Assembly: GCA_964035795.1 (NCBI GenBank)
Contig: OZ038322.1
Span: 9,623,868 to 9,687,867 of the forward strand
Source: Pterobdella sp. o SKG-2022
Taxonomy: Eukaryota; Annelida; Clitellata; Hirudinida; Piscicolidae
DNA: 64,000 bases
Direction of reading: 5' to 3'
Each line of letters begins with the position of its first letter. Position 1 is the first letter of the stretch. Position numbers and translations under genes: made by a program. This document shows, piece after piece, positions 51,030 through 64,000 of the stretch. The notes under the pieces were generated by a model that was given only the letters and a program-made list of their open reading frames with translations, ran no database searches and was not told the DNA's origin.

Positions 51030-52904
51030 TTCAACCTGTGCATTTGTATCTAAGCTTATCGAAACAAAGCACTAATGAGAGATAAGATATACTAGCAGTT
51101 TAAATGGCTTTATTCCCTAGAATTTTAGTTACAACAAAAGTATCTTCCAATGCTTTTATATATTTCATAAAGGTTTTATGAGTTGAAGATCCTTTCTAGA
51201 TTTCAAGTAACGAATACATTTAATATTTTGAAACCATTAACAATTTAATCACGTTTTCTTGTGCAGATATGGTGTGTTAATGTCACCATTCAACCATTGT
51301 TTTACCACACTCCTTATCGCTTTTTTTGTGGTACCGTTATCTCTATTTATAGAAATAGTCATTTTATCGTGTTTCAGATATGGGAAACAGTGTTAAACAC
51401 AATGAGGAAATTTTTAAGAGTTTAAGGTGTCGAAGTGATTTACAATCGCTTTAGAGATAAAAAGATAATGTAGCACACAGCCTTTAGAGATTATTTATCG
51501 AAGTTTTAAAAATAAAGTTTGTAATTTTGAAGTTCCATTATGTTTCTTTCAGGTCTTTGCACAATATTTTAAATGGTTTAATCATATCTAAGCTTCAGGT
51601 GAAAAACATTAGTTCTCATTTTTCACAATATCCAATGAAATCAATTTTAAAAATGATCTTATCTTTCTTCATACCATCATTACAAAAATTAATTTCAATG
51701 ACAAAATGTCGAGATTTTTAATGGAAATAAATTTGAAAATGAAGCGGCTTTATTAGTCATGATGATAAGGACCTTCTCTTATCGAAAAGTGTTTGATTAT
51801 GAGGATCGTGTCAGTTTACATATTATCCTTCACTTTCAACCTTTTTCAGCAAAACAAACGCTGCAATGTAGAGATATGAAGTACGATTTGACTTTTTTGT
51901 TTTTTATAATTTGTTTTTTAATGCTTGAATTAAAAAATTTTTATTTAATATTTTTTATAGAATAGTCTTTCTAGATTTTCTTGTGAGATAATCTTTCAAT
52001 ATAATCTATTAATATAATTTCAAATAAACGAAAAAACCTAAAATAATATTTTTCATTCATATGATCTACACCAATTGTATCTTATAGGTCTAGCCAGGCA
52101 ACATTGTAAATTATTTGTTAACAACAGACTAAAGATTGTATACACAAAACTATGATAGAGAATGCCATTAATATCAATTTTAAGTTATAACTTTAGCCCT
52201 ATCAGTAAAAATTTAAATCTATCTAAAAAAATTGTTTCAGAAATTTTAATAACTTTTTGTAAAAAGCTTTTTTACATGATAAAAACTATTGTAAACATAA
52301 AATCCTTTCATATTCCTCAAAGCAAAAGGTACGACTGTTATTGATACTTGAGTATATTCATTAAAGTGTTTCATTATATGGGTCAGGCAAGCGATGAGGG
52401 GTGATAAGATGCCTTGAGTAGTTCAAGAGTGCATTCAAGTGTCAATCAAATTTGTTTAAATTAAATTTTCATAACGATTAAAAGCGAGTGTAATTTAATA
52501 AAAGCCAATCTGAATTAATATTGTACAGAATATAAAAAAGTAGGGAGAATGCATAGATTTTGTTACTCGGGTATGCAAACGTTGATAGAGATGGAAGTCT
52601 TTATTAAATATTGAAGAGAGCAATAAAGGGTGATGAAGTTATGATATCGTTCTTATGATGCGAGTTAAACTCTTCAATTATTCACCCTAATCACCGTTTC
52701 GCGTGTCCATACTGGTAATGATTCAAGTAAACTTGATATTGGTTAAAATAATCATTTTTCAAGATCCATATTTGAACTAAACTCAGCGCGACAAAAAAAA
52801 TTTTAAAATATACTTTTTCATGCAACAACATGATATATTGAGAAAGGCAGACAAAAATAGTTCAAATATACAAAGCAATATATTCAATTAACATTTTTAA
52901 ATTC

Positions 52905-53000
52905 TTTTTAAAAAGATGGCGCCTTCAGAACTGGCTGCCTGGCGCCACGGCAAATGTTACTTTTTGTTCTCATTGATTGCTGATCAATCGATCAATCACA
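52905..53000. promoter_or_regulatory. GC-rich island with paired palindromes and HOX/PBX-like sites
   Basis: The palindrome GGCGCC occurs twice within about 30 bases (AGATGGCGCC and CTGGCGCCAC). The island is followed at about 52978-53000 by GATCAATCGATCAATCA, which on the minus strand reads as two TGATTGAT-type PBX/HOX half-sites. A short frame opens at the ATG of the island (MAPSELAAWRHG) but soon becomes low-complexity. I read this as a possible enhancer or promoter element rather than a gene. Confidence 0.3.
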
Positions 53001-54949
53001 TACTACTCAAGACGTTTATAAACGTATCATTGAGCAAAACAATTCAGTCCTTCTTTCAATCATTTCAAGTTCACAATTTGGTTTTCAAGTGTTTTTTTTC
53101 GGATCAAAACTGGTGAAATAATGGTACATTTAAAGCACTTTTTTATAATACCCCTCGAATAATTACTTAGCACTTAAATTATTTATATCCACTTGAATAT
53201 CAATTAAACAATTTATTTCTAGTGTCATTTCAAATCACTAGAAAATATTGATAGTTCAAAGCCTTACCGAAAATTTTGATTTTAATGTATAAATTCTTAA
53301 TGAGAAGATTTAAAAATGTCAAAAATATACTTCAAAACTTTTATGATGTCACGGAAAACTTTCAAAAAGAACACAAGACAGTCCACAAGTGTCTATTCAA
53401 AAGATAAAAATATACTAAGAACCAAATAACATTTGAAATCTAGCTGAAATTAAAGCTTCAAAGATACGGCAAGTTGTATTGATTTGTATTACAAAGGCCT
53501 CAAAGATTATTGATGCAGCATTGGCAGCTAAGTATGGAATCTTCTAATTGCTTCTATCAAGCTGCATTACTTATTCATTTTTATTAAACTGTCTTTTTCA
53601 CCTACACAACTCAGCTTGGTTGTGAAAAATTAATTATATTCGTTTTATGAAGATTAAAGGATAACATGGAATGAAAAGATAAATTTTAGAGTACCATCTA
53701 AGTAGGGACATATTTTGTCTATTCACTAACAAAAATTGAATTATTTCACAGATACTAAAACAAAATTGCAAAAATAAAGTAATAATTTATAGAATATTTA
53801 GAAAGAATCAATAACATAGAGTTATTGCGATCGACAAAAGGCATCTACCCTTCAACATTTATCACTCAAACTACTATTGTTAAAGCGAATTCATAAAGAC
53901 GTAAGAATACATAAAAATTGGATATAGAGGTAGAGGTTACTCTGATAGGGATCATTATGTCATGTAAGACTAGACTTTACATTATCAAAACCCATGAAAC
54001 GACATTAAAAACATGACTTTACAGAGAGTAGCATCAATCAACAATTGAGACCCTATTCAGTCAGGTTTTATTTAATTTTAAATATGGACTTAACAGAAGT
54101 TCTATGAATGAAGTTTTAGTCTATTTGAAATTCAAATTTAGAATATTTTACATATAGTGAGAATGTTTTTAAATAAAGCTTCATCCAAATTATAAAACAA
54201 TTCTTAGATATTATCTGTTTTATTAAGGCATAAACTTCACAGAGTAAATTCTTTACAGAATATTGTTCGTGTGAGAGCTGTTCTCAAGATAGGGCACAAG
54301 AATAGCTCACAAGTATGAGTTGAAGTGATTTAGTTTGTCTGCCATTATAACCACACTGATTAACTTGCAATAGCATTTCAAATCTATAACCTACCAAAGG
54401 TTTACCAAACAAACTTAATGTTTTCGTGTTTGAAAACTTCAATCGATTTTCTTCGATATTTTTTTATGTTAATGCTTATTTCAAGCATGGTATCAAGATT
54501 GAGTTTCCATCAATAGTTTCAAGTTTGAAGTAGGATAAAATATAGGATAATATAGGATAGGGTAAAATGACTTTTCTCACCTCAACAAAGTTAGATACGA
54601 AGTAGTGTCTTCAATTGTTTCTTCAGGTATCAGGTATTTCCACTACTTCAAAACGTTCATGCAATGTTTTTATAACGGAGAGAATGACATTTGATTAGAA
54701 TACTTTTTGCAAAACCAACCAAAATAACTTTATTCAAAATTAAATTAATATTCTAAAATCTTTAAAGCTCATAACATGATGCTTTCAATGGTTTTAAACC
54801 TGTTAATTTAAAGGACAACACGTCATAATAATGAAACATTGCCAAAACACCTAACAAAGCAACAAGCTACAATGAAACTTTTGCAGCTTGCACTAGCATA
54901 TATCACAACGTGTTACCAACACACAAAACATCCTCTTCAATTGGCTTGA

Positions 54950-55170
54950 CGGTTGTTAGGCAAATCATCAAGCCGCGCCTTCTAAAGCGGTTTCTATCCA
55001 ATAAGAACTTATCTAAAGCAATATAGGCGGTGTTTTATAAAGAATTGACATTTTTTCTCAGTAACAAACCGACCGGAATATCATAGATGGTGGTGCGTAA
55101 ACATCGGCCATCTTGTCGAACAGGCCATTAGACGAACCCCGTTACAACCGATACAATTGCTCTTTCCGCC
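54950..55170 (-). promoter_or_regulatory. Candidate promoter / 5' exon upstream of the Iroquois gene
   Basis: This is the most G+C-rich stretch of the desert. On the minus strand it holds a GGGGCGG box, then ACAAGATGGCCGATG, which is both a YY1-type motif and a strong start context, opening the short frame MADVYAPPSMIFRSVCY. A CCAAT box is present on the plus strand (ATCCAATAAG). A GT donor follows the frame (TTCCG|GTCGGT), so it could be the first exon of the Iroquois transcript about 4 kb upstream, or an unrelated regulatory island. Confidence 0.3.
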
Positions 55171-55552
55171 CCAACATAATGCCTTAAACAATAAAAAAAA
55201 GAAAATTTAAATTCAAATACGCTTCATATTTATGCGAAATTTTTGATCAATATATTTGAACCTTTAGGTAATATTATCGGTTCTTACTGCTTCTTTCTGT
55301 TATACGCAAACATAAAATTAAAAAACTTAACAGATGTACTCGCTAGACATGAAAACACACAACAACCAAACTTGAGACTAAACGTATTTGAGCCGAAAAG
55401 CAACAATCATGAATGATTAAAAGTGAACGATTGTTGAATGTATAAAAGAATGTTTCCATAAGAGAATAAAAACATACATGCCTTTTGCATTACATAGCTG
55501 GATGCTTTTAAAATGACGATTGAATGAAAAGGTGGCTGAAACGATAAATGAA

Positions 55553-55710
55553 GGAATGGATGGAGGATGTATGAATGGTGGATGGATAGGTAGTTGAATG
55601 GTGGATGAATGAATGATGAATGAATGGTGAATTAATTGTGAATGAATGGTGAATAAATGGTGAATGAATGGTGAATGAATGGTGGATGAATGGTGAATGA
55701 ATGGATAGTT
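55553..55710. repeat. Minisatellite, unit near GGTGAATGAAT
   Basis: Roughly a dozen diverged tandem copies of an 11-base unit with GGTGGATGAAT and shorter variants. The minus-strand frame through it is low-complexity His/Pro/Ser sequence and not a gene. Confidence 0.9.
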
Positions 55711-58700
55711 GATCAAATAAAAAACAATAAATGAATGGAAGCTAAAGTTATAAATATTTTTAAAAATTATTTATTAAATCAATTTCTTTTAAAAATTTCA
55801 ACCAAAAGTTATACAAAATTTTAAAATTATCACAAAAAAATAAAAAAAATCACAAAAAACCTCAAATTCTTTAATAAAGAAATTAAATAACCAAAACTCA
55901 TTATTATCACTATGCAGTCTTCCAAAACTATTAATACAAAAAGCGGTTACAATCATAATCAGGAGGACAAGGTTATGATGTTATCACTGGAGAGGCGTCA
56001 AGGTGGACAAGAGATTGGCAGTGTCACATATATTTCACGCATCTCTCAACAGTTCCCACTGCAAATATCATCCATCAATCTTGCCCAGAAAATTTTTAAG
56101 CCTGAAGTTTACACAATTACTAGAAGTGAATTTTTTTTGTATTAAACTGAGGTGTGAGTTTTAGATGGTGAGTTTGAAGGATGTATATAACATTAATGGG
56201 CACGAGTATATGGATATATCGAAAGACGTGTTTGTAATTGAATCTGAGCCTGTTTACTTTCAATTAAGACACTTGTATGTGGGAGGCATTGTGTGCGTAC
56301 CTACATGTTTATGTTGTATAAATATACACTGTTTATATTTGCATGTAATTACTTCTGAAGGTATCATTTGAAAGCACTCATTCGATTTCATTTTGATTTA
56401 ATGACTCTAACCAATTATTCTTTTTATTCTATAAATAAAAAAAATCAAAAAAAATAACAATTATAAATATCAATTGATATAGTTTAAAAGAATATTTTGA
56501 AAAAATGATGCAATAAAGTATAGATGTGCATAAACGAATGTTTGTGATGGCACTCTAGCAACGATATCAACCTTATTAACGTCACAGAGGTGTTATCGAC
56601 TGATAAGCCGCCAACCTCTTGTCCCCTTCTACATCATGTGTGCTCTATCCTTTTCAATCCATTATAAACATCACCAAGTCTTAGATGATGCTTAAGTTGG
56701 GGAAATTATGGAGACTCTTTTATTAAAAGTAAATCAGTGTTGTTTATTTTATTTATTTTTAGTTTTTTTTTTTATAAATAATATGAAATTATTTAGAGGT
56801 AATTTTTCTTAGTGCCGTAGAATTCCAGTGCTATACAAATAATAAATTTTGAAATATCGGTTTCCATTTGCAGAGCTGTTTCACTTTTATTCCCTGGTTG
56901 CATGAGTGCTGTATCATCGAGTGGCAAACCTCATCTCAGGTTTCAGGATGCTGTATAATTGATATTTGAACAATGATGAGTAGTAAAACGTGCTAGAAAA
57001 ACAAAAATCTCTCAATCTAACATTTTTTAAGCAATAAATTTTTCGATTCGAGGTCACAAACTGACAAGTGGGCTTAAAAACTAATAAACAAAAACAACGG
57101 ATAGAGAAGAGGTGTGAAGGTGTGGTAAGAGATAGTTGTCCGCGAGAGAATGGATCTTCACTGAATCTGTTTCCAATCATTTCTTATCTCCCTTGAACGC
57201 TTTCACTCACCAAATCATCACTACCACTTCTTTATCCCTCCTTCAAAATATCAAATGCTTTACATTTGTATGCACTATTTTAAAAATTTCCAACTCAAAA
57301 TTTTTTTTATATTTATTTCAGTATGCTTATATATAACTGAATCATAGATTACCACTTGAATGAACAAATCGTAGTTTTAAAAATCTATAACTTTTTTGGA
57401 TTAAAATATATTTCTCGGCTCATGAAAAATTTTTTGAAAAACATGTGAAAAAATTTCCTTAAACTGAAATTTTCGCTAAGTTCAACCTTATTATAATTCA
57501 TTAGTAATTAATAAATTTTTTCAAATTTATTCAATCAAAACAGTAGTTTAATATTCAAATTTATCATATATAAAAATGAAAAATGGCCACAAGGATAAAG
57601 TAAATGTTTCAATGTTTATTCAACATGGACACTCATTTGCAGATTAAAGCACCTTTGTACACTCTCACCCAGCGGTCCAGAGATCAACGTGCAATTATAT
57701 ATGAGCTGTGTCAAAAAACTCCTTTTATGTAACTCTTATATGTAAACTTGTCTGAGTTTGTATAGCACTAATTGATTTGGATTATTTTTTTTTATTATTT
57801 TATGTGTTTATAATAACTTCACTCACTGCCTATCTGCTTAGAAGAACAGTGAATGAAAATAAGGATAAATATATAGAAGAAAGAAAATTGCCTGGTAGAA
57901 AAGTCTAGAATAATGGTGAGAAAATGTTATTTTAGGGAATTATTCCTGTGTGGGAGCTTTGAAATGAAGAGAGATTAAGTGTGATGCAAGGGAGCGCTGA
58001 GGTGTGGAATCCCATTGACAATGCACCAAAAAACAAACATTATTCCATTAATATCTTATCTTTCCAAACTCTTTTTTGCATGCAAAGCTTTTAATTATTT
58101 TTTCTGTTAATTATTTGTTTTAATTTTGGAATTTTTATTCTAATTTTTATAATCTTTTATAGATGAAATCTAGAAAAGTTTGAAAAACTAATTATAAATT
58201 TAGCTTTAAACGATTTTTTGTGTCTTTTCCATTCATTAATCAAATCTTCAATAACCTTATAGGCAGATGGTATGTACCTTGGATCAAAACAACTGTACCG
58301 TTCATTTCGGTTTCTGGGTTTTCTCCAGTCATGCAAACATCCTTTAATATCCCATCTTCTTTGATTTATTTCGATATAGTGAGCCTATAAAACAGAATTA
58401 CTTAAAGCTTGTTGCAGAAAATTTTTTATAGAGAAAATATATTCAATTAAAATCCTAAAAGAGGTTGGAGGTTTAAGTTTAAAGACACGATAAATAGTAA
58501 AGCAGATGTCTTGTAATGGTGGTGTGGGGGTTGAACGAGGAATTTTTGATGTTTTTAATGAATTACTTCACGCTACTTTGAAATTCCTTCTTATTTATTG
58601 GCATTTAAACTTTTATTAGTTATTTGGAGGTTATTCTAACTAGAAGCTTTTCTTTCACGAGGCTTATTTTGAAACAAATGAGCATTATAATTAATGAAGT

Positions 58701-61574
58701 TGAATATTTCTAATTTCAAACAACTTCTTGCAATTGAAGTTCAGTTTATTTACTCAGACCTACCTAATCGTGGCTTAAAGTGTAACAAGTCAAGCGCATC
58801 TTTTTCTTCACTCCTACAATTCATCATGTTCATTCTCTTTTGAATATCTCATTAAATCCTTCAAAAAAAGTCAATTTTTTCGTTTGTGAACAGTTTGCTG
58901 TGTAGAGATTTTTTTGTTTTAGAAATAAATAATAACCTTGTAGAAAACGATGGAAAACTTATGTTTCTAATTTTATCAATTTTTGAGAGGCGGCAACTGT
59001 AAATAAGCAGACTTTTTGAACAAAAAGTGCATTCGATAACATATCTCAGTTTTTCGCTTGTTAGTCTTCTTCTTGTATGTTTTGATGATAAGCAAACAAA
59101 TCAAATGCTTTTATTAACTTTTTAAATTTATAGTCATAAATCATCGAAAAGTACCTATATTTGAACATATACAGCAACTTGAAAAAATAACTACAAAGAA
59201 ACAATGGACTAAATTACTAAACACTGCCATAAATTTCTCTACAACACAGGCGCACAATCAACAGCAATTTAATTATTCTCTACCAAGCATTCTGTCTTTC
59301 TACTAGACGTTAATGAAATTACGCCACGGTGCTTTATCTCAAACCTATCAAATACTTCCAGGAATATACTCAAAAAGTGCTATCTGCTTCAACGACAAAG
59401 CATCAGAAGAACAATTTTTTAATCTTTTTACTGAAGTGATAATTATGTCTATTCTTAATTCAAGACAGTTTTATCGACGGTGAAATCTATTTAAACTTTC
59501 ACAATTATATGGAGTTGTGAAATTTCTTTGAAGTGCATTAGCTTGATTTTAATCTTTATCACCGCCTATCTTTTTGATGCTTCTAGAAAAATCTTAATGT
59601 CTCATTAAAAGTGGGCTCTTTATCTTTTTTACCAATTAAATCCCTTAAATCCTCATCATTGGCTGCATCACTTATGAACTTTGGAGGTATCCTTTTAAAT
59701 TGTTCAAGAAATACAACTAAAGAGGCTAGCAAAAATTCTTCATTCATTCCTAATACCTTGAACTCCGTTCTTCCGTTACAATATTAACAACATGATTATG
59801 TGACAAAGAAGTAGAAGAACACAGAGGTGCAGATCAGAATAACAAAGCAGCTGGTGATCTTTGATGCATAGCATTAAGTAACAATTAGTGTGATTAAATC
59901 AATTAGTCTCTGATATTTTGATTCAGTTTATAATAGAATATAAACTCACTAAAAAACAAAAACCAACGAATTCGTATATAAAAAAATAAAAAAAATTAAT
60001 ATTTCAAAATCCATTGAAACTGTGTCTTATGCTTTGTATAATAAATAAAGGAATAGAGCGCTCACGAGTGGACAACTGTGAATATGGAGAGATAGTAATT
60101 GAATATGGAGGGCCCATCAATCGGCCAAAATCTGATTAAGGCACCTTTGCTTGGAGTTTGTATGTGCACTTTTATAAAGTTATTGAATAATTGTTATGCA
60201 TACATAATTAATATTTTGAAAAAATTAATTTAAGCATACTTGAGTAGTTTAAATTTATTATCGGGTGCAATTTAAGTTGAATTAAAATATTAAATTTTTT
60301 ATATTAAATATTTTAAATAATGTTTAAATGTATTTTTTAATATAGATATACATAAACACATACTGGAAATTGAGCAGTACATTCAAGCCATGAAGAATTT
60401 TTCTGATTTATTTTGCTCATTTTAGCATGTTTTTTAAGAAAAATCATACTATAATTAATATAAGTTTGTTAGTGACATATTAATTAGAAAAGATTAAATA
60501 AGTTCCTACACAATTACTATCATATTTCATATTGGATTGTTATCCATTAAAAAACTTTTTTATAAACGAAGATGAATTTCCCTTAATACTTACCCTACTA
60601 CATAACAAATAGTTTTTGCTGTGCTAACCTTTCACAATAACTTTACTCTGAATCGCAGTTTATTCATAAACATTCGTGGTCACCATCGTTCCTAGCAAAT
60701 TTATTAATCGTGATGCACTCGATAAAACAACAATTAAGGAAAAATATCATATGCTTTTCACCGTTGCGGTTTCATTTCTCGTATCAATACCAGCCAAAGC
60801 CTCGCTTAATATATATCATAATAATTAAAAAAGACATTAAAACAAATTTATGGGGTTAATAAAAAAATTAATATTAATTCTTTACTTTTCTAACAAAATT
60901 TAAAAAATGTTCATAAAGATTTTTTATCTTTAAACGGAAGGTTTAGAAACACTGACCATTTTCATTTAGACATGAAGCTTCCATATAAAGTTAAAGCAAC
61001 AATTTCAAGTACAAATTTCATTTACCCGTTAAAACTTGTCAAAAATATAAAATAAATTGATTTTATTTAATAAGCTAAATACAGTTCAAATTTTTTCAAA
61101 AATATTTTAAAAAATGATTGAAAATAAACTCATAAATAACACTTGAATATAGAAACAATAAATCAAAAATAACTATAATATGCACAATCTTGCTATCACT
61201 AACCTGTTAACACTCACTTGATGCGAAGCCAAAAAGCTAAAGTTTAGATCGATATTCTAAAACATGTTAATGTATAGATAAAATTTCTATTTCTATTTTT
61301 AAATTTAAAAAATTATTTATTTTTATTGATTTTATAAAGCACAGATTTTCTCTACTGTTTTAGCAAAGAAGAATTCAAGCGACCATACAAGTCTAGACCA
61401 TTGGCGGCGGCGAAACACTAATGTTATTTCAATAATATTAAATTAATAATGTTTCCATTCGAATACCAGTGTGTGAAAGAATTGTCAATAAACATTTATG
61501 AGGATATGTATGTGACAGCCAATCACAATTCAGATTCTATATGCTGTTTTATTTATATCAGTTTTCTATCTTTC

Positions 61575-61690
61575 ATATATTATAACTACTTTGATATCAT
61601 TTTTCTCTATTGTTATTACTATTATCAATATTATTTGTATTATTATTCTTATTATTATTATCATTTTCTTTTTTACTATTATTCTTATTT
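61575..61690. repeat. TTA/TAT-rich trinucleotide tract
   Basis: Imperfect tandem TTA, TTATTC and ATTATC units. The plus-strand frame is an artefact of tyrosine and leucine codons. Confidence 0.85.
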
Positions 61691-62431
61691 CTCCTATTTA
61701 TTTTTCTTCACGAATAAATCTAGATTCCCCACTACTAGTTTATTATTGAAAAGAAATAATTTATTACTAGTTTACAATCTATGAGTACTAGATGATTACT
61801 ATAACCCCAGATGCACTACTACTATCGCATAGCCCCAGGCGTGCAACAGTTGGCACGGATTTAGAGTTTGTGTTGAACTGTAATGTTCCTCGTACCATTT
61901 TAATCTTTACTGACTTTATCATTATTGTTTTAAGTAGTGTAGATGGGTGAAGCTTATCTTGCATGTTAATTAAGGCTTTTTTCCCTGTTGTAGCTTATGT
62001 AGCCTTCATTTTTAAGTTTAATGCTATGAGCTAATTGAAATAATCAACTTTTTTAAAATATAGCGTTGAGTTGACTAAATTTTCAAGTTTTTGGCCAGAG
62101 TATTGTAACGTTTTTAGTAAAAATTAAGTTAATTTTTTGATGATTAATTTAGAAAGAAAATGCATTAAATAAAAAATCTCTGATTTCAAAGCATATGGGC
62201 TTTGTAAATATTAATGTACAATTAATAGTATATAGTTTAAGGTCGTTCATATTAGTCAGGTCGTCTGCATGTCTGTATTGAGATGTGTCACAGATAAGCA
62301 TATTAAATACAAGAAGGTAGCAAGCTTTTTAAAGCCCGCAAGGTGGCAAATGATATTGCGATAAATCTAATAGGTGTTTTGATCGTTTCACTGTTTTTAA
62401 AAACTATTAAAATTTGAAGTGGGTTTTGTTT

Positions 62432-64000
62432 CTATAGAAGTTTCAATGGGTCTCCAAAAAGTATCGCAGCTGTACGTTTTAATATGGCATCTTTTGTTTT
62501 AAAATCAGCTTTGGTGACCCTAAAATTTTATTAACCATGGCTTTCGTTTTTATTTAAAAATACACTTTTTGCATGAATATATACAAAAATACGTGAATAA
62601 ATAAAGTTTTTACTTAAAATTTTCAAAAATTTCTCGCAAAAGTTAAATGTATTCTTCAATGAATAACTTATAAATGAATTATATAAAAGTAATTATAAGA
62701 CCCACTCAGAATCTTTCAGTGCTTCAAAACAAACCGCAACTCAATAAATCGTTAAATAGTGTATGCAGTGTGCGTGTGTGAGGGCGATTGTGTCCGGGTG
62801 TGACACACTACTGTCAGCTCCAGATAAGACTTTATAATGCCTTCACGACTTTTTTAAATGGCTTTTCGAGTGGCATCACCATCGACGCCTCAATCGTCAT
62901 TTTTCTGCTTATTTTGTTAAACTCATATTTTTCTTAAGTTTTATGCGATTCAAAAGCGAAAATGTACACCGAATATTAGAATTATTCAACCATTTTCGAA
63001 GTTTCTATCAAGTGTTATTGCACTTTATGTAAGTTATTTACATGCACACTACTTCAAAATACAGTTTTAGAAGCTTGGTTTATTATTAAAAAAAAGCTTC
63101 CAAAATGGAAAAATTATTTTAAAATACAAAAAAATCAATGGCAAGGTTCAATATGAATTTAATGAAGGTTTGGGGGAGAGTTTTTTAGAACTTACTGAGT
63201 TTGTTAACGGGCATGGCGTAGAGGAGCTGGTTGGTCCATGATTTATCGAGGATAAGGCTTATGTATGTATGAGAACCAATGAAAGTTTTGAAATCGGATG
63301 GAATCTCTAGGGGGTTTTCAAGAACACACTCATCCAAGAGAATTATGAGACGTTTTTTACCCAATTGAATATTACGTTGTAGAGCCTGTTCAAACTCATA
63401 CAAGCAATAATGGGACTTTAAAAAATCATTTGTAACAATACACAAAACACGTTTACTGCACCAAACTGCGTGGCAGATATTTAAAGTGATGGACTGGCCT
63501 CCGATAAAGTCCTTCTCATGGTAACAAACTCGGTAACCTTTGTCTTCAAGAAGTTTCACCAATTGAATGGCAAGTTTGCGATCACAGAATGAAGAGCTGA
63601 CAAAAACATCATAATCCATATGTTCCCCTACACACTCATCCCGATCAAAGGGGTGAAAAGCTAGGTAGGTGTTCAGTTGCACTTTGAAGCGTCGAAGAAG
63701 CAAGAAGGAAACTATAAAGAAGGCGAAAATGCATGAAATAGGCAACAAAACTACTAACAAAAGACGTTTCTTTTGTTTGTCAAATGGATTTTGACAAAAC
63801 TCATGATCTTCGACGGTGAAAATATTTCTTCCTGCCAACCAGGTCGGAGAGTGGCAGAGAATGCTGTTGGGGTTGACAAGGGTCAGCTGTTTGCTTATGT
63901 GTTTCAGCCATTCTTTGAACTCTTTGTGCTCACAGGCACAATTCCAAGGGTTATTCGTCAGACTCAGTTTTTCTATTTTTGCAGAAACGCCAAAGACGAA
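62432..64000 (-). CDS. TLR: Toll-like receptor, 3' end (LRR cap, TM, TIR domain)
   Basis: The frame is open from the window edge at 64000 to 63196, where a strong donor (CTCA|GTAAGT) lies; reading through instead stops at once after KLSKF, at 63185. Order: end of a leucine-rich repeat, an LRR C-terminal cap (NPWNCACEHKEFKEWL... with four cysteines), a membrane helix (LLLVVLLPISCIFAFFIVSF), then a TIR domain. TIR box 1 is DYDVFVSSSF, box 2 region is RVCYHEKDFIGGQSITLNIC, and the last helix SWTNQLLYAMP stands where box 3 lies. TLRs sense microbial or developmental ligands and signal through MyD88-type adaptors. The usual Pro of the BB loop (RDFxPG) is absent here. A possible final exon at 62469-62432 would join in phase and add TAILFGDPLKLL before a TAG; I hold that at low confidence. 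The ectodomain lies outside the window. Confidence 0.93.

Larger units (their letters stand above)
51050..62430. other. Gene desert between the Iroquois gene and the Toll-like receptor
   Basis: About 11.4 kb with no convincing exon on either strand. It contains islands of more balanced composition (about 52910-53000, 54950-55170, 56520-56660, 57620-57720, 60060-60150 and 61780-61990), a GGTGAATGAAT minisatellite and a TTA-rich tract. Large non-coding flanks with conserved enhancers are typical of Iroquois loci, so these islands are the natural places to look for regulatory elements. Confidence 0.45.

Noticed and set aside
55417..55716. Minus-strand open frame of 99 codons
   Set aside because: It is the translation of the GGTGAATGAAT minisatellite (His/Ser/Pro/Ile repeats).
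61449..61784. Plus-strand open frame of 111 codons, tyrosine-rich
   Set aside because: It is produced by the TTA/TAT repeat tract; no domain or splice context.

Overview
The window is nuclear DNA of an invertebrate animal, probably a bilaterian. It is AT-rich (about 30% G+C by eye, not computed) and its genes are split by GT-AG introns. The gene set is metazoan: Rab14, a D2-type dopamine receptor, a ps20/WFDC1-like WAP protein, V-ATPase subunit d, an Iroquois homeobox gene and a Toll-like receptor. The standard genetic code fits all of them. I cannot name the phylum. I assembled the genes by hand by joining exons whose splice sites and reading phases agree, so most short ORFs here are shadows and are left out.

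Layout. 691-1660 (+): the 3' half of Rab14. 4989-13854 (-): a complete five-exon D2-like dopamine receptor with a very long lysine-rich third intracellular loop. 18510-23158 (-): a secreted WAP-domain protein like ps20/WFDC1, whose upstream secreted exons are a probable but unproven N-terminal extension. 23650-24063: a palindromic MITE-like element. 24444-33829 (-): a gene of about 31 exons for a predicted 1505-residue membrane protein with EGF and TNFR-like repeats, a large ectodomain and a multi-pass, coiled-coil C-terminal half; I do not recognise the family. 34002-37208 (-): a nine-exon gene for a predicted 466-residue single-pass protein with a long cytoplasmic tail, also unrecognised. 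37875-39944 (-): V-ATPase subunit d, seven exons, complete. 45245-51029 (-): an Iroquois-family gene, possibly with further 5' exons. About 51-63 kb holds no gene I can see and may be a regulatory desert of the Iroquois gene. 62432-64000 (-): the 3' end of a Toll-like receptor (LRR C-cap, membrane segment, TIR domain) running off the right edge.

Apart from Rab14, every gene found lies on the minus strand. There is no operon-like organisation. The most interesting stretch is 24-37 kb: two adjacent, same-strand genes for unrecognised membrane proteins, where the upstream gene's stop codon overlaps a good splice donor that would join in phase to the downstream gene.
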